A stretch of DNA of 64,000 nucleotides from Dama dama (lineage: Eukaryota; Chordata; Mammalia; Artiodactyla; Cervidae). The translations under genes and the position numbers were made by a program. Positions within the stretch are counted from its first letter, which is position 1. Each line of letters opens with the position of its first letter. Of this stretch, positions 56,047-64,000 are shown in pieces. Where the stretch lies: NCBI RefSeq assembly GCF_033118175.1, contig NC_083698.1:69161001-69225000 (forward strand), read 5' to 3'. Under the pieces are notes generated by a model that searched no databases, had not been told where the DNA came from, and was given only the letters and a program-made list of their open reading frames with translations.

Positions 56047-56250
56047 AGCTTCCCCCATGGCTCAGTGGGTAAAGAATCTAGGAGACACAGGAGACACAAG
56101 TTCAATTTCTGGGTCAGGAAGATCCCCTGGAGAAGGAAATGGCAACCCACTCCAGTATTCTTGCCTGAAAATTCCCATGGACAGAGGAGCCTGATGGGCT
56201 AGAGTCCATGAGGTCTCAAAGAGTTGGACACGACTGAGCAACTGAGCTAT
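56047..56250 (+). mobile_element. Bov-tA SINE (sense)
   Basis: tRNA-like head (cttcccccatggctcagtgg, gttcaatttctgggtcagg) followed by the BovB-derived part (ggcaacccactccagtattc, gttggacacgactgagcaac). The junction with the preceding CHR-like head has no spacer. Confidence 0.93.
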
Positions 56251-57414
56251 GCCAAGGGGCAATTAAGCCCAATCCCTGAATATTAAAAGATTCAGAATTA
56301 TAACCACTGAATACTGAATTAAAAACTGATCCATGGTATTACCTAATTTCTTTGCTGAATGTACCATTTGACTTTATAAATGTTAAAACATTTATTAAAG
56401 ATCTTGGAGTTGAATGGAAGTGCTATTTGTTGTCTAGTTAAAGAACTTCACTTGATGATTGATTATATTGTTGAATTAGAGGTTAAATCACAACTTTAGT
56501 TTCAATCATTAAATAAAATGTGGGTCTAACTATACTCACAGATGGCTTCAGCTTAGAGGTCAAATTTTAATCTGTGTAATTTTTAAATACTGTGATTCTC
56601 AGATCATAGAATTACCTGTATTGTATTTTTCAGAGTATGAATTGACAAATTTTTGTGGAAAGAAAGAAGAAATGTATGAGGACACCACATCTCCCTTGGC
56701 TCAGATAAAGTCCCATATATCTGCTTAGACTATTTACACTTTATACTGGAGATAGTGTCGGGATAGTTAAGGTCCCTGTTGCAGAATAATAACCTCTCTG
56801 ACAAAATGCAAAATCCAACACTAAACTCCAATCTAGAGTGTGGGGTAGAGAGAGTTAACTGGATAGGACCCTTTTTAAAAGAACTGTTAGAAGTAGTTTG
56901 TGGTATAGTCCAATAATTGTTGATTATAATAGTTACCAACTTTAGTTTCTGCTTATGGTTTTTATTAGTTTTAATAAATGTAAACCATGTGGTCTTCTAC
57001 TGCCCTACTGAAGTTCATTACTCACTATGTTGTCTGCAGCTGGTTGTTTCAGGATTATCTATCATGCTTAGGAAGAGGGGCTCTTGTCACTCACACAGTT
57101 TCAAGGAAGGACAGTTTTCTGGGGAATGAAATTTACACAGAGCATTTGGCTTCAAGTATTTAGTTTGTATGTGTGACCCCATAGAAGGCAAGAGAGGAAG
57201 ACTCACAGATGCCAGGTGGACATAGACTGAGGATTTCATGTATAAAGTGGACCTTTTGTGATATTTGCCTTATTGGTATGTCAATATTTATTATTGATTA
57301 TAATGATGATGAAATTTTATTTCATTAAAAAAACCGAGGGGAAGATTTAGGGCATAAATTTAATGTACCATCTCATGGAACCATTTTACAGGTGAGAGTA
57401 AGTACTTTCAGTTG
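56251..57414. other. Unassigned AT-rich sequence
   Basis: No recognised repeat or coding feature. Confidence 0.5.
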
Positions 57415-57530
57415 CATGATTCTCAAGTCTGGTTGTACTTTTGAATCACTGGGAGAGCTTTAAAAATCCTAAATCTAGATTTTACCCTGAATCAGTTAAA
57501 TAAGAACTTTTATGGTTAATGATTCTATAG
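57415..57530 (+). mobile_element. hAT-Charlie relic (MER20/MER5-like)
   Basis: gattctcaagtctggttgta, cttttgaatcactgggagag, ctttaaaaatcctaaatcta, gaatcagttaaataagaact follow the usual order of these elements. Diverged. Confidence 0.65.
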
Positions 57531-57734
57531 TTGTGGGGTTAGGAAATTTCTCTCTAATTTTTGTTTGGAAATAAATTAAATCTTACAGAAAAGTTGAAAG
57601 AGCTCAATTATACTCTTTACACTTAACAATTCTTAACATTTTCCCACATTTGCTTTATTGTTTCCTTTATATAGCTTAATATTTTTCTGAAATGTTTGAA
57701 GTATATTTTGACAGTAAGTTTATTTTGTAGCTTT

Positions 57735-59525
57735 TGAAAAATTATAGATTTTACCCAGGTTTGTTGAGATACTGTTGATGTACAACATAGGTAAGTTTAG
57801 GTATACAACCTGATGATTTGACACATGCATATATAGTGAAATGATTACAACAATAAAGTTTACTGACATCTCCATCCCCTCACGTCATTACCAGTTTTTT
57901 TTTTTTTTGTGATAGTCACATTTAAGATGTGATACAATGTGATTACCACAAATTTCAAGCTTTCTTAACTTCCAAATATATAATACAGTATTGTTGATGA
58001 TAGTCACCATGTTGTACATTAGATTCTTAGAGTTAATTAATCTTATAGCTGGAAGTTTGTGTACTTTAACCAACATCTCCCATTTCCCCCACCACCCAGC
58101 CTCAGGCAACCACTATTTTGCTCTCTATTTCTATGAGTTTGGCTTTTTTTAGATTCCACATATAAGTGAGAACATACAGTATTTGTCCTTCTCTGACTTA
58201 TTTAGCATAATGCCCTAAAACTCCACCCATGTTGTTGCAAAAGTCAGAATGTGCTTATTTTTATGGCCAAATAATATTCCTGTGTGTATATATGAAAACA
58301 TATCTTTATCCATTCATCCACTGGTGGACACCTAGGTTGCATTCATATCTTTGCTATTGTGAAATAATGCTGCAATGAATATGGAGGTGCAGATCTTTCC
58401 AAGGTTTGATTCTATTTCTTTCAGATACATACTCAGAAGTGGGGTGATGGATCATACAGTAGTTCCATTTTTAATTTTTTGAGGATCCTCCATATTGTTT
58501 TCCATAATGGCAGCACCAATTTATATTGTCATCAGTAATGCATAAAGATTTCCTTTTCTCTACATTCTGACCAACCCTTTTTATATCTTGTTTTTTTGTT
58601 ACTAGTCATTCTAACAGGTATGAGGTAATACCATATTGTAATTTTGATTTGTATTTCCCTGATGATTAGTGATTTTGAGCACCTTTTCGTATGTCTGTTA
58701 GCTATCTGTATGTCTCTTTGGAAATACGTCTATTCAAATTTTCTGCCCATTTTAAATTGGATTATTTGCTCTTGCTGTGAATTTGTATGAGTTCTTTGTA
58801 TATTTTGGATATTAATCCTTTGTAAGAGAAATTGTTTATAAATATTTTCTCCAATTTGGTAGGTTGCCTCTTTATTTTGTTAAGTTTCTTTCTCTGTAAA
58901 AAAGCTTTTTAGTTTCATGTGTCCGACTGTTTTATTTTTGCCTTTGTTGCCTCTGCTTTGGTGTCAAATCCAAAAAATTGTCACAAACCCCAGCGTCTAG
59001 GAGATTTTCCCTTATGTTTTCTTCTAGGAGTTTTATGTTTTCAGGATTTATATTCAAAATTTTAATCCATTTTAAGTTGATTTTTGTGTATGGTGTAAGA
59101 TAGTAGTCCAGTTTTATTCTTTTGCATGTGGCTGTCCAGTTTCCTAGCACCATTTACTGAAGAGACTGTCCTTTTGTCACTGTATATTCTTGGATCTGTT
59201 GTCATAATTTAATTGACTATATATATGTGGTTGATTTCTGGGCTCTGTATTTTGTTCCATTGATCTATATGTCTGTTTATATGTCAATACCATACTATTA
59301 TGATTACTATTAGCTTTGAAGTCAGGGAATGAGATGCTTCCAGCTTTGTTCTTCTCTCTCAAGATTGCTTTGGCTATTTGGGGTCTTTTGTCATTTTGTA
59401 CAAATTTTAATATTGTTTGTTTTATTTCTGTGGTAAATATCATTGGAATTTTCATAGGAATTACATTTAATCTGTAGATAGCTTTGGGGCAAACTAGACA
59501 ATTTATCAACATGCTTATTTCTTTT
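57735..59525 (-). mobile_element. Old L1 (L1MA/MB-like) 3' half, antisense
   Basis: From the 3'UTR at the left (gttgagatactgttgatgta, agtattgttgatgatagtca, catctcccatttcccccacc) through the ORF2 C-terminal region to the RT thumb at the right (about 59512). No SINE inside. A poly(T) run at about 57896-57909 replaces part of the 3'UTR. Confidence 0.88.
58400..59512 (-). pseudogene. L1 ORF2 C-terminal remnant (antisense)
   Basis: The minus-strand frame 59512-59177 matches the RT thumb region (YRLNVIPMKIPM, AKAILREKNKAGSISFPDF), and 59153-58932 continues the C-terminal part. The rest is broken by stops. No catalytic box remains because the element is 5'-truncated. Confidence 0.78.
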
Positions 59526-59539
59526 GAGAGCTGAGTGAA

Positions 59540-59774
59540 ATTACATTGGGCTTCCCAGGTAGCTCAGTGTTAAAGAATCCTGCCAATTCAGGAGATGCAA
59601 AAGACGGGGGTTTGATCCCTATGTCAAGAATAGATCCCCTGGAGAAAGAAATGTTAATGCACTCTGGTATTCTTGCCTGTGAAATCCCATGGACAGAGGA
59701 GCCTGGTGGGCTATAGTCCATGGGGACACAAAGAGTCAGACACAACTGAACACCACCACACCAATATTACATTG
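59540..59774 (+). mobile_element. Bov-tA SINE with 9-bp target-site duplication
   Basis: Body 59549-59765: head (ggcttcccaggtagctcagt), BovB-derived part, and a tail ending in caccaccacacc. ATTACATTG at 59540-59548 and 59766-59774. Confidence 0.92.
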
Positions 59775-59900
59775 TCTGGATGGTCCACAATTTATTTATC
59801 CATTTACTTACTGAAAAACTTCTTGATTGCTTCCAAGTTTTAACAGTTATGAATAAAGCTGCTATAAATATCTGTGTGCAGGTTTCTGTTGTATCTATTT
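59775..59900 (-). mobile_element. L1 fragment (antisense)
   Basis: ccacaatttatttatccatt, attgcttccaagttttaaca, gaataaagctgctataaata are the antisense ORF2 end of an old L1. It repeats a region already present in the preceding L1, so it is a separate fragment. Confidence 0.7.
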
Positions 59901-60373
59901 TGATGTTGAAATTATCCTAGATTTGACCAGAGTCTCATCAAAGCTGATTCTAACTTCTGATAAATATAAAAATTTTTTGAGTACTTTTTTTTCTGGCATA
60001 AGATGATGTTCCAGATGCATTTTTGATGGCAATCTTGGGATTCAACCATTTCTCCAAGGACTCATGGTTCTTTTTAGTGGGAAGAGGTATTTGGAAACCA
60101 AGACATGGATGATATTATATCCTTTAACAAAGTCAAGCATTAGAACAAGCTTGGTGATATGTGATTATGGAAGCACATATTCTGAAAACTAGATTGTTTA
60201 TTTTGAAGTACAGTTTGCTCACCAATTCCTAAAACCAAGAAGGATATATTTCATTAAGGAAATAAATAGTTAGATCTTATAGTTTATTTTTAATTTTAAA
60301 AGAAAGCATTATTAGAGTCATGAAAAGGAAAGTGCAATTTCACAGTCTATGTTTTTCTTGCCAGTAAGCAGTG
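59901..60373. other. Unassigned AT-rich spacer
   Basis: No feature recognised. Confidence 0.45.
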
Positions 60374-60916
60374 CTATTTTTGTTGTAAGAAACTGTCATA
60401 GCCCCATGCTTCTACAAAATGAATGACACCATTTAGGTCTAAATCAGTTGCAAAATGACCAAGTCTTGGCAGTGGTGAAATTGACTTGACATATAACTGT
60501 ACTGTAGATAAATATTTGAGAAATGGAATATTGATGCAATTGAAAAGTTTCAGAAACAGCAGTTGCTTCAGAATGAAGGACATGAAAAATGGACAGGTTG
60601 GTTCTGTGCTATAGCTTAATTCTGGGGAAGTAGCAAAATAGTACACCCCAATGGGGGAAGAAACTAAAAAGAGTTAGGTACCAAGGAGTGAAATACAGAA
60701 ATGAAAAGCTCTGTCTAGAAAAACCAAGAGCCTATTAAAACATATAAAAAGCAAAAAGCGAGTCCTCAACAAAGTATGAAAATATGTTGTGAGAACAAAT
60801 ATAGAAGTAACCATCAAAATTCTAGGAAAAAAGAATTCCACTGACTTGGAGCTATTGTGTAGCAGAGTCTTCTCCATAGTTTTCCTCTTGACCTCAACCC
60901 CAACTTGCTGTCCCAC
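60374..60916 (-). other. Unassigned block with two consecutive antisense frames
   Basis: Two minus-strand frames (60916-60674, 80 codons; 60646-60374, 90 codons) lie end to end, and a possible AATAAA (minus strand, about 60285-60290) lies downstream of them. This could be a decayed retrocopy or 3'UTR of a host mRNA, or chance. I recognise no protein family, and there are no intron or start-context clues. Not called as a gene. Confidence 0.3.
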
Positions 60917-61325
60917 CTGCCTGGCACTTCACCAAGTCCCTTGAGAGTCAGGTGGTACTAGCCAGTCACCATGCCCACTCTGTGCCCCAGCCGCACCTGA
61001 GGAAATGTGTATAGTTCATGTTATACAAGGAGGTTGAAGGTCTCTGCAAAGTTTAGTTGATGGATTTTACTCTGCAGACTATGATTATTACTGTGAGAAG
61101 CTTCTTATAGATAAGTTAACCCTCACTTAGTATTGTTTGGGTGCCAAATTTCAGGATTTTGCTAGCACTGTGAAGCCAGAGATGTGCTTTTTGCAGGACA
61201 AGTATGATAGGGTCTTGAGATGGACTCCTGTTCTGTGTTCAATGCAGATGAGAATACAAAATCTGTATAAAATAGTTGGTGCTAGAGACAATTATGGCCA
61301 TATGGGAACACCCACAATTCCCCCT
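60917..61325. other. Unassigned sequence
   Basis: Slightly GC-richer than its surroundings. The plus frame 61137-61337 has no recognised domain and its end runs into the LTR. Confidence 0.4.
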
Positions 61326-61686
61326 GCTGTGGACTGAATTGTAGTCTCCTAAATTTTATATGTGGAAGCCCCAAATTCCAATATGATGGTATTTGGAGAA
61401 TGGACATTAGGGAGGTAATAAGCATTAGATGAGGTCACAAAGGGTGAGGCCCTCATGACGGAATAGTATCTCAATAAGAAGGGGAAGGGAGGAATTGCTT
61501 TCTGTTCATTATGGGAGGATACAGAGAAGAAGTTGCAAGTGAGCAAGAGAGCTCCTGTCAGGAACTGAATTGATTGGCACCTTGTTCTTTGGCCTCCCAG
61601 GCTCTAGAACTTTCAGAAATAAATGTCTGTTGCTTAAGCCACCAAGATTATGATATTTTGTTATAGCAACTCAAGAAGACTAATAT
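61326..61686 (+). mobile_element. MLT1-type (ERVL-MaLR) LTR
   Basis: Starts TGCTGTGGACTGAATTG. It contains tccaatatgatggtatttgg, atgaggtcacaaagggtgag, ggctctagaactttcagaaa, the polyadenylation region aaataaatgtctgttgctta, and ends ttgttatagcaactcaagaa-gactaatata. No internal sequence adjoins it, so it is a solo LTR or fragment. No clear 5-bp duplication. Confidence 0.8.
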
Positions 61687-62180
61687 ACTCTTGTAGTCAC
61701 ATATGGAAGGCAAACTCATTCAGAAACTGCTTTATTAATTTACCATAAAATATCTTAACAGAAGGACTAGAAATACCTGAAGTCCCATTCTTCTTGAAGA
61801 ATTCTCCCTCTACCAGCTGAGTTACATGGAAAATCAGTTCTTTATCAGACAGTGATTGAGTGACCATGGAATTAGAACAAAAGATATTAGATGAATTGAA
61901 TGTTAAAAAGATGGTTTGATGATAGTATTAAAAAATCCAAAGGGAAGTTTTCTCCATAGCAGTTTTCAACTCACTTTATTATCTCCTTTATTTCTAGAAA
62001 CACCTCTCTTTTTGCTCTTAAAACATCACACATTCCCCATTTTTCTCCCATCTCGCTATACCTTCTCAGTTTCTTTGGTTTGGAGATGGGCCTCCTATCC
62101 TGGCCTCAACGTATTGTTCTAAGCAAAACATGTTTTCATCTGAACATGTCTTGAATGTTCCCACCTTTGTACTTTTCTCA
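61687..62180. other. Unassigned sequence
   Basis: No feature recognised; the plus frame 61916-62122 is not supported. Confidence 0.45.
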
Positions 62181-62300
62181 TGGTCTTCTTTTCCCCCCTC
62201 AAATATTTACCTTCCTCTGTTCTATTCCAGCAAACCAACAACCTTTTAAGAATCAGCTCAAGTTATCCCTCCATTGGTGAATCTCTACAAAAGAGTAAAC
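62181..62300 (+). mobile_element. L2-like relic (tentative)
   Basis: taagaatcagctcaagttat and ccctccattggtgaatctct resemble the L2 segment 'caagactcagctcaaatgtcacctcc'. Weak. Confidence 0.35.
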
Positions 62301-62864
62301 TTGTTTCCTATACTTAACTTAACTTTTTAAATTCCTATACTTAACTTTTCAGACTGGAGAATAATTATGGGAATCGATGAACTGAATGCCTTATACATAC
62401 ATGTAACAACATGGATAAAACTTGGAAGTAAATTTGGGAAAATAAGTACATGCAGTGCAATGCTATTTTCATGGGGTTCAGAAATATGTATATTTACATA
62501 CATATGATAACATGTATGATAAAATCATAATAATAAAGATAGGAATTATAAGCATAAAATTTAGCATAGTGGTTTCTTCACTATGGATTTGAGGATAGGA
62601 ACTAGATGTAGCAAGTAGGTAGATGCAAGGGTGAATGTTATGTTATAGTTGGAGGGAGAATTCACAGATACTCACTTTATGATTATGCTAGTAACTTACA
62701 GTGTCTCACATATTCTTTTGTAAGTATCAAATATTACTAAGTGGACTATGTGAAAAAGTTTTATTTGCTACATATCAATTATGATATTCATTCAAAACTT
62801 AGTAAGTTGAATTTTATTTAAAAATTCTGCCACTGAAGAAGGCACCACCTGGGTAGACTGGCTA
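62301..62864. other. Unassigned AT-rich sequence
   Basis: Nothing recognised. Confidence 0.5.
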
Positions 62865-63350
62865 GAGGCCCAGACAAGGGCTCTCAAGGCACAGCCCGCT
62901 GTAAAAGGCAGCATCGTATGGGACATAAGGACTCAAGATTGGGAGCTTTCTCTGCCACTCACCAGCTGTGTAACCACAAGAAAATTGCTCATTTTCCTCT
63001 TCTGTAAAATGAGGGTAATAATAATTCCTATTGCACAGGGGCTTCCCTGGTGGCACTGGTGGTAAAGAATCTACCTGCCAATGCAGGAGACATAAGAACA
63101 CGGGTTTGATCCTGGGTCAGGAAGATCCCTTGGAGGAGGGCATGGCAACCCACTCCAGTCTTCTTGCCTGGAGAATTCCATGGGCAGAGGAGCCTGGTGG
63201 GATATAGTCCATGGGGTCGCAAAGAGTCAGACATGACTGAAGTGACTTAGCAGCAGCAGGGTTATTATGAGGGTTAAAAATATTGATTTATATAAATTGC
63301 TTAGAGAGTGTCCAGTATATGGAAAGAATGAGTTAAATGATAGCTATTTT
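62865..63350 (+). mobile_element. MIR SINE split by a Bov-tA
   Basis: Left part 62865-63040 (gactcaagattgggagcttt, ctctgccactcaccagctgt, cttctgtaaaatgagggtaa) and right part 63257-63350 (gttattatgagggttaaaaa, aattgcttagagagtgtcca). Removing the SINE restores a continuous MIR. Confidence 0.88.
63041..63256 (+). mobile_element. Bov-tA SINE (sense) inside the MIR
   Basis: gcttccctggtggcactggt, gtttgatcctgggtcaggaa, ggcaacccactccagtcttc, gcaaagagtcagacatgact, ending gtgacttagcagcagca. The flanking duplication is short and ambiguous (caggg at 63036-63040 and 63057-type repeat at the right junction). Confidence 0.93.
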
Positions 63351-64000
63351 TATTTGTTGGGGGAAGTTATAGGTATGTGGTCCTAAGGTTCAATTTAGGT
63401 AAACAAAATCAGTATCATGGTAATAGACATAAAGCAACCCATCTTGCATGGGAAAATTTATAAACCCTAAGGCCCACTCAAGAAGTGGTAACTTTTTCCA
63501 GTGATAGAATGCCTGTGTGTCTTATCCAGATCATGTTTTCCTGGTACTGAGGGACCTAGAAAGTTCAATTTATTATCAAATGGATATTTGAGAGCATGGC
63601 TTCAGAGAAAAATGGAAGTATTTATTCCAGGCCACTGTGGCTTGATAAATCAATTCCTACCACCCAGATATTGGCTGTGCTCCTCTTGGTCACATGCAGA
63701 GTATTGCTCACCTGCAAAGTGCTGGTAAACACTGTCAGCTTAAGGTCTTAGAGCTTCTTCAAGTTTCATTTTTATCCTTCCATGTTTGTCTTGACTGCCT
63801 TGTATTTAGTCTTTTTCTTGAAAGGCTAGAATGCAATTAGTTTACTTCAGTAAAATACAATCACAGAATTCTTTACCCCCAAGGGGATAACTATTTCTCT
63901 GTGTTTGCGTTTCTGGTATTTCTAATCTTTTCAGAAGAGATTAGACATTCTTTTTAGAACTCTTTTAACCATTGGCAAAGCAAGGCCTACCTGTTTTGTG
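63351..64000. other. Unassigned sequence
   Basis: The plus frame 63501-63728 has no recognised domain. No repeat recognised up to the window end. Confidence 0.5.

Noticed and set aside
1..64000. CRISPR arrays, operons, bacterial promoters or terminators, phage genes
   Set aside because: No regularly spaced repeats or prokaryotic gene layout; the sequence is plainly mammalian repeat-rich DNA.

Overview
This window is mammalian nuclear DNA from a ruminant artiodactyl, most likely a bovid. The evidence is the repeat set: BovB (an RTE-clade LINE), the SINEs Bov-tA and BOV-A2, ruminant-type L1, and a CHR-like artiodactyl SINE. These lie over an older eutherian layer of MIR, L2, MER5-type hAT, Tigger, MaLR LTR and L1MA/MB-like copies. 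The DNA is AT-rich and CpG-poor. I recognise no host exon, no functional RNA gene and no intact open reading frame. Nearly every long reading frame is a broken reverse transcriptase/endonuclease frame or an antisense shadow of one, so the region looks intergenic or deep-intronic. Species cannot be fixed from sequence alone.

Layout. 1-1504: no recognised feature. 1505-8085: BovB copy A, a MIR and an L2, an LTR-like block, a hAT-like relic, BovB copy B (5' half inverted, flanked by an 11-bp target-site duplication), a short L1 tail and an old repeat. 8086-11567: mostly unassigned sequence with MIR/L2 relics. 11568-24279: a 12.7-kb composite framed by one 16-bp target-site duplication. Its core is a full-length but dead L1 (5'UTR with two tandem units of about 470 bp, ORF1, ORF2, 3'UTR). 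Into it went BovB copy C, a BOV-A2, BovB copy D (again with an inverted 5' part, itself holding a 46-bp SINE scrap) and a second 5'-truncated L1 in the A-rich tail.

24280-38332: scattered MIR, MER5 and L2 relics, the longest BovB (copy E, minus strand), a minus-strand L1 with a nested L1-tail/SINE insertion, and three minus-strand Bov-tA SINEs. 38333-44780: BovB copy F (longest reading frame of the window, 386 residues), an orphan antisense L1 5'UTR, and BovB copy G. 44781-64000: a Tigger1-like transposon, MIR, an old L1 with a nested 209-bp Tigger-type MITE, a CHR/Bov-tA pair, a minus-strand L1 with an adjacent Bov-tA, an MLT1-type LTR, and a MIR split by a Bov-tA.

Functional logic. BovB and L1 encode (or once encoded) an endonuclease and reverse transcriptase for target-primed reverse transcription. 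Bov-tA and BOV-A2 share the BovB 3' tail and are thought to borrow BovB enzymes. The clear target-site duplications let the insertion order be read directly. I found no sign of a new biological system. The most informative signals are two BovB copies with twin-priming-type inversions, a premature stop and other differences shared by BovB copies A and B, the ordered multi-level nests, and two short stretches (34.9-35.3 kb and 60.4-61.3 kb) that I cannot assign.
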